Source of the DNA: DATARN01 sp963851105
GTDB taxonomy: Bacteria; Actinomycetota; Acidimicrobiia; Acidimicrobiales; Palsa-688
Length of the DNA stretch: 64,000 nucleotides
Direction: 5' to 3'
Assembly (NCBI GenBank): GCA_963851105.1
Contig: CAWKNP010000012.1
Span: 98,091-162,090, forward strand
Both the position numbers and the translations under genes were made by a program. Shown in pieces: positions 15,541-23,863 of this stretch (position 1 is the stretch's first letter; each line of letters starts with the position of its first letter). The notes under the pieces are model-generated. The model searched no databases, was not told the DNA's origin, and saw nothing but the letters and a program-made list of their open reading frames with translations.

Positions 15541-16956
15541 TTAGGCGACGCGGCGGGACCTGGCCCGACGGGGGGCGTGCCGATTTATCGCGACCGCCAT
15601 CGGTCCCGTGAAGGCCTGCAACTTGCGCAGGTAGATGTCGGCGAAGCGGGTGGCCGCGGCCTGATCGAAGAGCCGGTGGCGGTAGCGCAGCACGAGGTGG
15701 AGCCGGCCCCCGATGGTGACGGCTCCGATGGTGAGCCCGAGCGGCATGCGCGCCGGGGGCGAGAACCACATCTCCTCCACCGTGCCGCCGCTGCGCCCGG
15801 GACCGAAGGACAGGCTGTCGAGCTTGCCCACGTTGGACAGCATGGCGGTGTCGACCAGCCGGTTGCCGGTGAGGGGGAGGGCGAGGACGAAGCCCCGCTT
15901 GATCCACAGCGGCACCAGGCGGGTCTGGCCGAGCAGCTCGATGAACGCGGTGCCCATCCCGACCTGCTTCTTGCGTGTCGTCTGGGCGGCGACTGCCGCC
16001 AGGGCGTGGCGGGCCGAGCGCCGACTGCGCCGGGTGGTCGAGATCCGGGCGGGAAGGGAGAAGTTGCCGACGATCTCCTGGCGCCATTCCTGGGGCCGCA
16101 GGTTGGCGGGCACCAGCACGCCGATGCGCCGGCAGGGGGCGCTGTGCGATGCGTTCCAGTCGGCAATGGCCAGGTGGAGGGCGGCCAGCAAGACGTCGTT
16201 CACCGTGGCGCCGGTTCCGCCCGCCTTGGCGCCGTTGACCAGCGCGGTCGTCTGCTCCGGGGTCAGGCGGGTCTGCACGAACCCGTAACCCGCCTCGTCG
16301 TCGACACCGTCGGCCGCGACCCGCGCCGGCGGGCTGATGAGGTCCCGCATCCGGGTGATCAGCGCCAGCTGACGGCGGAGCCGGATCCGCAGTCCCGGGG
16401 AACTGAAGTGGCCGGCCACGTTGCGGGTGGCGTCGAAGTCCAACGCCGGCAGGGGGTCGGCGTCGCCGGCGTACGCACGTGTGATCGACCGCAGCACACG
16501 TAGGGCGCCGAAGCCGTCCATGGCGGCATGGTTGACGTTGAGCATCAGCATGTCGCCGTCACTCATGCGGGCCAGCACGGCCCGCAGCGGAGGTGACTCG
16601 GTGAGGGGCACCGAGATGCCCTGGAGCTTGATCCGTGCTGCCGCGAGGGCATCGCCGTCGGGGCAGTCGACGATCTTCAGCGGATCGACCTCGGCCGCCG
16701 GGGTGATGGCCCACTGGTCGAGCGGCTGGCGCAGCCGCGATGGCTTCTTGCGGGCCCGGGCCATCGGGTGGTGGCGCAGGGCCTCGGCGATGGCGGCTCG
16801 TAGCCGGTCCTCGTCGAGGTGCCCGCCGACACGTACTTCGAGTTGGATGCTCCACGGCGCGGTGGGCACGTCGAGAAGGTGGATGGCCTCGTCGATCACG
16901 CTGAAGGGCACCGTTGTCGGTGCCGCCGCCTGCGATGGCGCGGCCACCGGGGCCAT
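15541..16956 (-). CDS. Condensation/WS-DGAT-like acyltransferase
   Basis: 471 residues. I chose the ATG at 16956 because AGGAG precedes it by 8 bases; the frame is open 35 codons further without support. LMLNVNHAAMDGFGALRVL is a variant of the HHxxxDG acyltransferase motif (first His replaced by Asn) found in wax-ester synthase/DGAT, Pap and NRPS condensation proteins. VLVPANLRPQEWRQEIVGNF, then SLPARIS, and ETSNVGKLD-like LSNVGKLDSLSFGPG match the C-terminal half. It probably transfers an acyl chain between CoA and an alcohol or glycolipid. The basic C-terminal tail is unusual. Confidence 0.75.
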   Translation of the reverse strand: MAPVAAPSQAAAPTTVPFSVIDEAIHLLDVPTAPWSIQLEVRVGGHLDEDRLRAAIAEALRHHPMARARKKPSRLRQPLDQWAITPAAEVDPLKIVDCPDGDALAAARIKLQGISVPLTESPPLRAVLARMSDGDMLMLNVNHAAMDGFGALRVLRSITRAYAGDADPLPALDFDATRNVAGHFSSPGLRIRLRRQLALITRMRDLISPPARVAADGVDDEAGYGFVQTRLTPEQTTALVNGAKAGGTGATVNDVLLAALHLAIADWNASHSAPCRRIGVLVPANLRPQEWRQEIVGNFSLPARISTTRRSRRSARHALAAVAAQTTRKKQVGMGTAFIELLGQTRLVPLWIKRGFVLALPLTGNRLVDTAMLSNVGKLDSLSFGPGRSGGTVEEMWFSPPARMPLGLTIGAVTIGGRLHLVLRYRHRLFDQAAATRFADIYLRKLQAFTGPMAVAINRHAPRRARSRRVA

Positions 16957-17039
16957 CAGTGCACTCCTACGATCGTTCCCGCCGCCGGGGCCGGAGCTAT
17001 GCCATTTGACATCGCGTGTCCCCTTTCGAAAGCGGAACC

Positions 17040-17062
17040 CTTGGGAGTTGAACAAACCCAAG
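17040..17062. promoter_or_regulatory. Inverted repeat in the divergent acyltransferase/cupin promoter region
   Basis: CTTGGG and CCCAAG flank an 11-base AT-richer spacer between the starts of the acyltransferase (16956, minus) and the cupin (17138, plus). Position and symmetry suggest an operator. No regulator can be assigned. Confidence 0.3.
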
Positions 17063-17137
17063 ACTGTCAGTGTTTACTTCGGTTCTGACCGGCCATTTGG
17101 ATCGCGCTATGGGCGCGGTCGGCGCCGCCGGGTCAAG

Positions 17138-17578
17138 ATGGTGGCCATGGCCGACAGCCCCTCCCGCCGTCCGCCCGACCGGCTGCACCATGTACCGGCC
17201 GGCAGCTTGTCGGATGACACCGCCCAGACAGCCGGCATGCGCCGCAGGGAGGCGGTGGCGGGGCGGACGGTCGGATCGACCGCCGTGTGGATGGGCGAGA
17301 CGCGCATGGCGCCGGGGACGCGTTCCGGCGATCATCACCACGGCGACACCGAGACCGCGATCTACGTGGTCGCAGGCCATCCCCGCTTCGTTTTCCGTGC
17401 CGACGGCCGCGAGGTCGTCATCGCCACCGCTCCCGGTGACTACGTCTTCGTTCCGCCGTGGGTGGCGCACCGCGAGGAGAACCCGTCACCGGACACCGAC
17501 GCGGTGGTGGTCATTGCCCGATCGTCGCAGGACGCAGTCGTCGTGAACCTGGCCGGCCTGGACGCTCGTCCCGCCTGA
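17138..17578 (+). CDS. Cupin-domain protein
   Basis: 146 residues from the ATG at 17138; a second in-frame ATG lies at 17147. The conserved cupin motifs are present. Motif 1 is around SGDHHHGDTETAIYVVAGHP, with three His and a Glu for metal binding. Motif 2 is APGDYVFVPPWVAHREENPS, with the distal His. A small beta-barrel, probably metal-dependent and cytosolic. Cupins of this size include isomerases, dioxygenases and binding proteins, so the function is open. Confidence 0.8.
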   Translation: MVAMADSPSRRPPDRLHHVPAGSLSDDTAQTAGMRRREAVAGRTVGSTAVWMGETRMAPGTRSGDHHHGDTETAIYVVAGHPRFVFRADGREVVIATAPGDYVFVPPWVAHREENPSPDTDAVVVIARSSQDAVVVNLAGLDARPA

Positions 17579-17641
17579 CCAGCGCCAGGTCAGTTCGTCG
17601 AGCTTCGTCGCCGATCACGTTCTCGGGCCGCGCTCGTGCGA

Positions 17642-17674
17642 GGACCTTTGGACCGTAGATAGGGACCTTCGGCC
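17642..17674. promoter_or_regulatory. Tandem DosR-like operator boxes upstream of the ferritin-like gene
   Basis: Two copies of a GGGACC-TT-GGCC-type element: GGACCTTTGGACC (17642-17654) and GGGACCTTCGGCC (17662-17674). Their GGAC cores are exactly 21 bp apart, that is two helical turns. They resemble the DosR/DevR box of mycobacteria (GGGACTTT-GGCCC-like palindrome). The second core is 78 bp upstream of the ATG. The same pair with the same 21-bp spacing occurs at 21626-21662, beside the DosR-like regulator gene. Confidence 0.65.
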
Positions 17675-17740
17675 GCTGTGGGGCGGGCGTTGATGGGCCC
17701 ATCATGGGAGACACGCCTCGCCTGACCCAGGAGTTCACCC

Positions 17741-18322
17741 ATGAGCCAATGCCATGATTCCTACGACCCTGAGATGGGGAACGACGCCATCGGCGCCGAG
17801 CTCGCCGGTGGATCCGTCCGCCAGCAGCTGCTGTATCGGCACCTAACCGCACATGCGGTTCGGGAAGCGGAACTCCTGGAAGGCTGCCAGCAAGCGGTCG
17901 ACGAGTCGTCCTCGGGCGCCTTCCGCTACCTGGCGGCGATGATTCTCGAGGACGAACAGCGGCATCACCGGCTCTTCGCGGAGCTGGCTCGGACCGTCCA
18001 GTCGGTGGCGGACGACCGCAAAGACGTCGCGGTGCCCCGGCTGGGCCAATGGGGCTTCGAGCGGTCCCACATCGTCGCGATGACCGAAGCGCTGCTCGAC
18101 TGCGAACGCGCCGACGCCCACGAGCTTCAGCAACTGGCCATCGAGCTTGATGTCGTCGAGGACCGGACGATGTGGCAGTTGCTGGTGCGCCTGATGCAGG
18201 CCGATACCGCCAAGCACATCGAGATCCTGGAGTTCGTCAACGGACATGCCGCGGCCTCGGAGGCGGCAGGATCGGCGCCTGCTCTTTGTATGAGCGCCGT
18301 CGCGGCCGCCGAGCGGTTGTGA
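17741..18322 (+). CDS. Ferritin-like (rubrerythrin-related) helical protein
   Basis: 193 residues, start supported by CAGGAG 7 bases upstream. A four-helix-bundle pattern: TAHAVREAELLEGCQQAV, then MILEDEQRHHRLFAELA (with an ExxH di-iron motif), and a second pair of helices with AHELQQLAIELDVVEDRTMW and ADTAKHIEILEFV. The second ExxH is degenerate (Asp/Thr instead of Glu), so iron binding is uncertain. Two DosR-like boxes lie upstream, so it is probably induced with the redox island, in iron storage or oxidative protection. Confidence 0.75.
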   Translation: MSQCHDSYDPEMGNDAIGAELAGGSVRQQLLYRHLTAHAVREAELLEGCQQAVDESSSGAFRYLAAMILEDEQRHHRLFAELARTVQSVADDRKDVAVPRLGQWGFERSHIVAMTEALLDCERADAHELQQLAIELDVVEDRTMWQLLVRLMQADTAKHIEILEFVNGHAAASEAAGSAPALCMSAVAAAERL

Positions 18323-18336
18323 CTTCCGGCCCTATC
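18319..18336. promoter_or_regulatory. Single DosR-like box upstream of the PNPOx-like gene
   Basis: GTGACTTCCGGCCCTATC overlaps the stop codon of the ferritin-like gene and lies ~30 bp before the PNPOx-like start. GACTTCCGGCCCTA differs from the common mycobacterial DosR half-pattern GACTTTCGGCCCTA at one position. It is a single copy, unlike the paired boxes upstream of 17741 and 21740. Confidence 0.45.
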
Positions 18337-18368
18337 GGCGTCGGACTGATTGGCGGAGACTGTTGGGC

Positions 18369-18824
18369 ATGGAGACAACCGTGGCCACCGACCTCAGCAC
18401 GACTGACCTGATCGCCACCTCTGACACCCTGACGACCTCCGACTGCTGGGAGCACCTCGCCACCGAGCAGTTCGGCCGTGTCGGCCTGCTCGTAGAGGGC
18501 CGACCCGAAATCCTGCCGGTGAACTACGCCATCGACGGCAAGACGATCTTGTTCCGCACTTCCGAGGGCAGTGTCCTGAACGAGGCATCGATGTGTGTCG
18601 TCGCTTTCGAGGTCGACCGCGTAAACGTAGCGAGGCATGAGGGCTGGAGCGTCATGGTGCAGGGCGTCGCCCAGGACATCGGAAACGCCATCGATCCCAC
18701 CTCCGAACGCCTCCGGCGGCTGGCGCTGATCACCTGGGCCCCCGGGATCCGGCAATGTTGGTTCCGTGTCGACCCCGACAAGATCACCGGCCGGCGGCTC
18801 AGGTTGACCCCCGACGCCCTCTGA
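18369..18824 (+). CDS. Pyridoxamine 5'-phosphate oxidase-like (split-barrel flavin-binding) protein
   Basis: About 151 residues. The core is CWEHLATEQFGRVGLLVEGR, then EILPVNYAIDGKTILFRTSEGSVL, VVAFEVDRV and GWSVMVQGVAQDI. This matches the PNPOx-like split barrel family abundant in the M. tuberculosis DosR regulon. A TTG at 18363 has the better distance to GGAG (18354-18357), so the protein may start two codons earlier. It lies 46 bp after the ferritin-like gene and behind a DosR-like box. It probably binds FMN, F420 or haem-related cofactors; activity unknown. Confidence 0.82.
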   Translation: METTVATDLSTTDLIATSDTLTTSDCWEHLATEQFGRVGLLVEGRPEILPVNYAIDGKTILFRTSEGSVLNEASMCVVAFEVDRVNVARHEGWSVMVQGVAQDIGNAIDPTSERLRRLALITWAPGIRQCWFRVDPDKITGRRLRLTPDAL

Positions 18825-18889
18825 CGGCGCCGGCCGCTGCCAGGGGCAAAGGGGTCGCCGGCAGGTCTTTGGTCCCGAGCCGTCTCGGT

Positions 18890-20767
18890 TCAGTGCGAAG
18901 GAGCGTCGGCGGGCACCCGCCATTCCAGGCGGGTGCCGCCACCAGGCGCACGTTCGATGCGGAATGATCCGCCAAGGGCGTGGGCCCGCTGGCTCATGTT
19001 GGCCAAGCCGTGGCCCTCGCGTCGGGGTTCGTCGGCCACGCCGACGCCGTTGTCCCGCACGATCAGGGTGATGTCGCCGCCGGCCTGCAGGGTCACGACG
19101 ACCTCGGTGGCCCGGGCGTGGCGGGCGATGTTGGCCAGCGACTCGCGGACTGTCGGAACGACGGCCCCGGCGATGTCGGTGCCGATCAGCGCGTCCACCG
19201 CCCCTTCGAAACGGATGGCGGGCTCAAAGCCCAAGCTGGCGGCGGCTTCGACGGCGACCGCGACTACCTGCTGGCGGATCGTCTGCCTCTTTTCCCAGCG
19301 GGGTTGGAGTCCGAAGATCGTGGTCCGGATGCCCCGTATGGTGTCGTCCAGATCGTCGATCGCCTGGTCGATCCGACCCCGGACGGCCTCTGAGTCGATC
19401 GAGCGCAGCGTGCTTTGCAGGGTCATGGCGGTGGCGAACAGCCGCTGGATGACGGTGTCGTGGAGGTCCCGGGCGATGCGTTCCTGATCCTCGGCGAGTC
19501 CGAGGCGCTCCACCTCGAGGCGGGCCGCCCGCAGGGCGAGGGCACCCGCGGCCTGGGCCGCCAGGACCTCGACCAAACGCATCTCCGGGCTGGTGAAAGG
19601 CGCTTGGTCGCGGGTCCGGCTGACGGCGAGCACGCCGAAAGAGTGGCTTCCGTCGGCGACCGCGGCCAGGGCAACCTGGCCGATGGGGCGAATCCACGGC
19701 GGCTCGGCTCGGGGCCACTCGACCACGATTCCGGCCCCCACCCCTAAGTCGCCGGCGCCCACCGCCAGGGCTTCGGGCATCGACTGGCCGTCGAGGGCCG
19801 CTGCGTCCGGTCCGTCGGCTGCCACGACGGTGTAGCCGCCATCGTCGGTGGGCACCGCGGCCCACGACAGGAAGCCATTGGCGAGCTCCCGGGCGCGGGC
19901 GGCGGCCAGGGCCAGGACGTCGGTCGACGAGCCACCTTTCAACACCGCCAGGTTGAGGTCGCCTACGGCTTGCAGCCGGGTTTCCGCCAGTCGCTGCTCG
20001 GTGAGATCGCGGGTGACCTTGGCGTATCCCCGCACGTTGCCGTTCGGCTCGAAAAAGGCGGTGAGGGAGACGTCGGCCCAGAACCGCGTGCCGTCGCGCC
20101 GCACCCGCCAGCCCTGCAGGCGCGACGGCCCTCGGGCCGCTTCGGCCAGATGCTGGGCGGGGAGGCCGGCGGCGCGGTCGTCGGCGCCGTAGAGAATGGC
20201 GATCGACTGGCCCACGGCCTCGGCGGCGGTGTACCCCTTCAGCCGCTCGGCGCCGACGCCCCAGCTGGTGATGATTCCCTCCGGATCAAGCGTGAAAATG
20301 GCGTAGTCGGGCACCGAGTCGACCAGCGACTTATAGCGTTGCTCGCTCGCCCGCAGCGCGTCGTCGGCCTCGACGCGGGTTGTGACGTCACGTACGAACG
20401 CCGCGAAGAGGCAGCGTCGGTCGACCACCACTGAGCTGAGGCTGACGTCGATGGGAAACTCGCTGCCCCCGCGGCGGCGGCCTCGCAATTCCAGGCCCAC
20501 ACCCATGGGCCGGCTGAGCGGGGCGGCGGCGAAGTGGGCGCGGTGGCCGACATGCCGTGACTGTTCGCGGTCGGGCACGAGAATCTCGATCGTTTGGCCC
20601 AGCAGCGCGTGCGCCGGGTAGCCGAACATCTCCTCGGCCCGGGGATTGACATGCACGATCCGGCCGTCGCTGTCGCCCACGACGATGCCATCGGGAGCGC
20701 TCGCGACAAGTGCCCGAAGGGTGGCCAGATCGACATCGCCCGGGATGCCTTCGGGTTGATCGACCAT
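18890..20767 (-). CDS. PAS-PAS-GAF sensor histidine kinase (DosS-like output, FixL-like PAS)
   Basis: 625 residues from the ATG at 20767, preceded by GGAGAGG. PAS1 covers ~15-130 and PAS2 ~140-262. GAF covers ~280-415. The HisKA_3 dimerisation region has the phospho-acceptor in RIARDLHDTVIQRLFATAM (His436), and the HATPase has DNGVGV and GHGLANM. The catalytic part is very close to mycobacterial DosS/DosT. The sensor part differs: instead of two GAF domains it has two PAS domains. PAS1 contains SRHVGHRAHF ... RPMGVGLELRGRRRGGSEFP, which aligns without gaps to the haem PAS of FixL, His72 matching the haem His. The FixL Arg220 position is Leu92. It follows the DosR-like gene with a 90-bp gap. 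Confidence 0.9.
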   Translation of the reverse strand: MVDQPEGIPGDVDLATLRALVASAPDGIVVGDSDGRIVHVNPRAEEMFGYPAHALLGQTIEILVPDREQSRHVGHRAHFAAAPLSRPMGVGLELRGRRRGGSEFPIDVSLSSVVVDRRCLFAAFVRDVTTRVEADDALRASEQRYKSLVDSVPDYAIFTLDPEGIITSWGVGAERLKGYTAAEAVGQSIAILYGADDRAAGLPAQHLAEAARGPSRLQGWRVRRDGTRFWADVSLTAFFEPNGNVRGYAKVTRDLTEQRLAETRLQAVGDLNLAVLKGGSSTDVLALAAARARELANGFLSWAAVPTDDGGYTVVAADGPDAAALDGQSMPEALAVGAGDLGVGAGIVVEWPRAEPPWIRPIGQVALAAVADGSHSFGVLAVSRTRDQAPFTSPEMRLVEVLAAQAAGALALRAARLEVERLGLAEDQERIARDLHDTVIQRLFATAMTLQSTLRSIDSEAVRGRIDQAIDDLDDTIRGIRTTIFGLQPRWEKRQTIRQQVVAVAVEAAASLGFEPAIRFEGAVDALIGTDIAGAVVPTVRESLANIARHARATEVVVTLQAGGDITLIVRDNGVGVADEPRREGHGLANMSQRAHALGGSFRIERAPGGGTRLEWRVPADAPSH

Positions 20768-20857
20768 CACCTCTCCGACTGGGCTTCTCTCCAACCCTTC
20801 TCGGGAGCCTACGACCGCGCCGGGTCGCCGGGCCGCCGGGGCGAAACCTCCAGAGTC

Positions 20858-21520
20858 CTAGCCGCCGAGGGCGTGCTTTTTCTGCTCCTGGAGCCGGGTG
20901 GCGAACACCGCCGCCTCGGTGCGCCGCGACATGCCCAGCTTGGTCAGCAGGTTGGAGACGTAATTCTTGACGGTCTTTTCGGCCAGGAACATCTTTTCGG
21001 CGATCTGGCGATTGGTGAGCCCTTCGGCAATCAGGTCCAGAATCCGCTGCTCCTGGATGGTGAGCCGGGCCGGGTTGTCGTCACGGGCGCCCCCGCGGAG
21101 GCGGTTCAGCACCTTCGCCGTGACCACGGGATCCAACAGCGCCTCGCCGGACGCGACCTTGCGGATGGCCGAAACCAGGTCATTCCCCCGGATCTGCTTG
21201 AGGAGGTAGCCGGCCGCGCCGGCCATGATCGAGCTGAGTACGGCGTCGTCATCGCTGAACGAGGTCAGCATGAGGAAGTTGACTTCAAGATGCTGGGATT
21301 TGATCTCGCGGCAGACCTCGATGCCGTTGCCGTCGGGCAAACGGACGTCGGCGACGACGACGTCGGGGCGGGTCGGGGCGATCCGCAGCAGCGCCTCGTC
21401 CGCGGTGGCGGCCTCGCCGACGACTTCCATGTCGTCCATGCCGCTCAGGAGGTCGCGTAGCCCGCGCCGGACCAACTCATGGTCGTCAAGCAAGAACACT
21501 CGGATCGTTTGCCCGTCCAT
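20858..21520 (-). CDS. devR: DosR/DevR-type response regulator (NarL/LuxR family)
   Basis: 220 residues from the ATG at 21520. The receiver domain has acidic residues LLDDHELVRRGL, phospho-acceptor Asp58 in VVADVRLPDGNGIEVCR, and Lys in GYLLKQIRG. The output domain reads LTNRQIAEKMFLAEKTVKNY, then VSNLLTKLGMSRRTEAAVFAT. The recognition helix is the same as I recall for M. tuberculosis DosR (EKTVKNYVS), so the same kind of DNA box is expected. The gene precedes the sensor kinase in the dosR-dosS order. The divergent spacer carries two DosR-like boxes, suggesting autoregulation. Confidence 0.92.
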   Translation of the reverse strand: MDGQTIRVFLLDDHELVRRGLRDLLSGMDDMEVVGEAATADEALLRIAPTRPDVVVADVRLPDGNGIEVCREIKSQHLEVNFLMLTSFSDDDAVLSSIMAGAAGYLLKQIRGNDLVSAIRKVASGEALLDPVVTAKVLNRLRGGARDDNPARLTIQEQRILDLIAEGLTNRQIAEKMFLAEKTVKNYVSNLLTKLGMSRRTEAAVFATRLQEQKKHALGG

Positions 21521-21625
21521 TACCTTCCAATCTGGCAGGACGTGCCGGGATCCGCCAGGGTCGAAGGTCACATCGGGACCGTTCTGAGCGACACGGGGCT
21601 GGCCGGCCGCTGACGTCGCGATCTT

Positions 21626-21662
21626 GGGACTCTTGGCGCCCGGGAGGGGACCTTTGGCACCG
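21626..21662. promoter_or_regulatory. Tandem DosR-like operator boxes between devR-like and DoxX genes
   Basis: GGGACTCTTGGCGCC (21626-21640) and GGGGACCTTTGGCACC (21647-21662). The GGAC cores are 21 bp apart, the same spacing as at 17642-17674. The sites lie in the 219-bp divergent spacer, ~106 bp from the regulator ATG and ~80-90 bp from the DoxX start. They could serve both genes. Confidence 0.65.
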
Positions 21663-21739
21663 GTGGACCGGTCGCCGCCAGGAGAACACTGGCGTACCAG
21701 GAGGGCTCAATGCGATGCCCTCGAAATGAGGAGACACCC

Positions 21740-22396
21740 GTGTCGACAACGCTCGATGTACCAAGCACCGCCACCGTCACATCCGTGCGACCGGCGTCGC
21801 CCGCCGTTGCCGCGGCGACGGTCGAAGCGCCGGGCCGCCGCCCCGTACCCCCGGCCGAAGCGGCAGTCACGCCGCTGAGCCGCCGCGTTGCAGTCGTGGG
21901 CCTTCTCGGCCTGCGCCTGGCCGTCGGCTTCGAGTTCCTGTGGGCCTTCTTGGACAAGACCTTCGGGCTTGGTTATGCCACGTCAAGCTCCCACGCCTGG
22001 ATTCACGGAGGATCCCCGACATCAGGCTTCCTGTCCGGTGTCAACGCGGGACCATTTCAAGGGTTTTTCAACGGGATCTCCGGCGTGGCGGCCATTGACT
22101 GGCTGTTCATGCTCGGCCTGCTCGGCGTCGGCGCGGCGCTGATCCTGGGCGCCGCTTTGCGGCCCGCCGCCGTTGCCGGCGCCACGATGCTGCTGATGAT
22201 GTACGCCGCCTCGTGGCCGTTCGCCACCCACGCGGGCGGCCAGGCCACCCATTCCGTCAACCCCATCGTCGACGATCACATCGTCAGCACGGTGGCACTT
22301 GTGGTGATCGGTGCCCTGGCCGCGTGGAGTGCCGGCACCATCAGCCGCCGCTGGTCGGCCTTGGCCTTCATTCGGTCGCATTCCTCCCTTCGCTAG
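21740..22396 (+). CDS. DoxX-like integral membrane protein
   Basis: 218 residues from the GTG at 21740, which is preceded by GAGGAG at 8 bases; an upstream ATG at 21710 lacks this. After a ~55-residue Ala/Pro/Val-rich N-terminus there are four membrane segments: VAVVGLLGLRLAVGFEFLWAF, IDWLFMLGLLGVGAALILGA, VAGATMLLMMYAASWPFAT and DHIVSTVALVVIGALAAWS. This is the layout of the DoxX/terminal-quinol-oxidase small-subunit family. Behind the tandem DosR-like boxes, it is likely part of the hypoxia or redox response in the membrane. Confidence 0.82.
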   Translation: MSTTLDVPSTATVTSVRPASPAVAAATVEAPGRRPVPPAEAAVTPLSRRVAVVGLLGLRLAVGFEFLWAFLDKTFGLGYATSSSHAWIHGGSPTSGFLSGVNAGPFQGFFNGISGVAAIDWLFMLGLLGVGAALILGAALRPAAVAGATMLLMMYAASWPFATHAGGQATHSVNPIVDDHIVSTVALVVIGALAAWSAGTISRRWSALAFIRSHSSLR

Positions 22397-22452
22397 CCGT
22401 CCAGACCAATGCGTAGTCCCTGGCGGGCCCCGGCCCCGCTCGAACGCCGAGC

Positions 22453-22465
22453 GGGACTACCGTCC
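22453..22465. promoter_or_regulatory. Weak DosR-like element just before glutamate decarboxylase
   Basis: GGGACTACCGTCC is a partly palindromic GGGAC...GTCC element 5 bases before the ATG. Its position is wrong for a classical activator site of this gene, so it could be a chance match or a repressor site. Confidence 0.2.
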
Positions 22466-22470
22466 GAATC

Positions 22471-23853
22471 ATGGCCTTACACGCCCACGAGACCGGCCGC
22501 GCCGCCCAGGAGGCGCTCGACATCCGCCCCCAATTCGCCTTCCTCGGCGCGGTCGGCGAGATACCGAAACTGCGCATTCCACCGGGCGGGATGCCTGCGG
22601 GCTTGGCCTACGAGATCATCCATGACGAGTTGCTGCTCGACGGCAACGCCCGGCTCAACCTGGCCACGTTCGTCACGACATGGATGGAGGACGACGCCGA
22701 GAAGCTGATGGCGGAGTGCGCCGCCAAGAACATGATCGACAAGGACGAGTATCCGCAGACCGCCGAGCTCGAGCATCGCTGCGTCAACATCATCGCCTCC
22801 CTGTGGCACGCCGAGGAGACCGACGGGGCGACGGGATGCTCGACGATCGGCTCGAGCGAGGCGTGCATGCTGGGCGGCATTGCCCTCAAGTGGCGCTGGC
22901 GGGAGCGCCGCCACGCCGCCGGCGCCAGCGTCGATCGCCCGAACCTGGTGATGGGCGCGAACGTCCAGGTTTGTTGGGAGAAGTTCTGCCGCTACTGGGA
23001 TGTCGAGGCCCGCATCGTCCCGGTGGGGCCGGTCGCGACCTGCCTCAGCGCGCAGAGCGCGGCCGCGCACTGCGACGAGAACACGATCGGCGTCGTGGCC
23101 GTTCTCGGCTCCACCTATGACGGCGTCTACGAACCGGTGGCCGAGATTGCGGCCGCCCTCGACAGCCTTGCTCGCGACCGCGGGATCGATGTGCCCATCC
23201 ATGTCGACGCCGCCTCCGGCGGATTCATTGCTCCCTTTCTCGACCCCGATCTGGTCTGGGATTTCCGCCTCCCCCGCGTCCAGTCGATCAATGTCTCCGG
23301 CCACAAATACGGGCTGGTCTACCCGGGCATCGGCTGGGTGATCTGGCGCGACGGGACCGCCCTTCCCGAGGAACTGGTCTTCAAGGTGGACTACCTCGGG
23401 GGCCAGATGCCCACCTTCGGCCTCAACTTCTCCCGGCCCGGAGCCCAGGTCGTCGGCCAGTACTACAACTTCATACGCCTCGGCGCCGACGGCTACCGCG
23501 CCGTGCAGCAGACGTGCCGGGACACCGCCGAGTGGCTGGCGCAGGAGATCGCCGGGCTGGCGCCGTTCGAGCTGGTTTCCAACGGTGACGGCATCCCGGC
23601 GTTCGCCTTCCGTATCGGCGAGGCTCCTTTCACGGTGTACGAGGTCTCCGAAACGCTGCGCGGCCGGGGATGGCTCGTCCCGGCCTACCGCATGCCGCCG
23701 GCGCTCGACGAGGTGGCGGTGCTGCGGGTGGTCGTCCGCAACGGATTCTCCCGGGATCTCGCCGAGCTCCTGCTGGACGACCTGACGAGGACGGTCGCCC
23801 GGCTGCACGCCGACCGTCCCGATCCGGCCACCAAGGTCGGCTTCCATCACTGA
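22471..23853 (+). CDS. gadB: Glutamate decarboxylase (PLP-dependent)
   Basis: 460 residues, the usual length. EIIHDELLLDGNARLNLATF, TWMEDDAEKLM, GCSTIGSSEACMLGGIALKW and VDAASGGFIAPF are GAD motifs. The PLP-binding lysine is in INVSGHKYGLVYPGIGWVIW. It converts glutamate to GABA with proton consumption, contributing to acid resistance or to a GABA shunt. No GABA antiporter is in the window. It starts 74 bp after the DoxX gene and may be read from the same promoter. Confidence 0.95.
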   Translation: MALHAHETGRAAQEALDIRPQFAFLGAVGEIPKLRIPPGGMPAGLAYEIIHDELLLDGNARLNLATFVTTWMEDDAEKLMAECAAKNMIDKDEYPQTAELEHRCVNIIASLWHAEETDGATGCSTIGSSEACMLGGIALKWRWRERRHAAGASVDRPNLVMGANVQVCWEKFCRYWDVEARIVPVGPVATCLSAQSAAAHCDENTIGVVAVLGSTYDGVYEPVAEIAAALDSLARDRGIDVPIHVDAASGGFIAPFLDPDLVWDFRLPRVQSINVSGHKYGLVYPGIGWVIWRDGTALPEELVFKVDYLGGQMPTFGLNFSRPGAQVVGQYYNFIRLGADGYRAVQQTCRDTAEWLAQEIAGLAPFELVSNGDGIPAFAFRIGEAPFTVYEVSETLRGRGWLVPAYRMPPALDEVAVLRVVVRNGFSRDLAELLLDDLTRTVARLHADRPDPATKVGFHH

Positions 23854-23863
23854 GGCCGCCACC

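Noticed and set aside
22453..22465. Strong DosR box for gadB
   Set aside because: Only partial match and located 5 bases from the start codon, which does not fit an activator site. Kept only as a weak feature.
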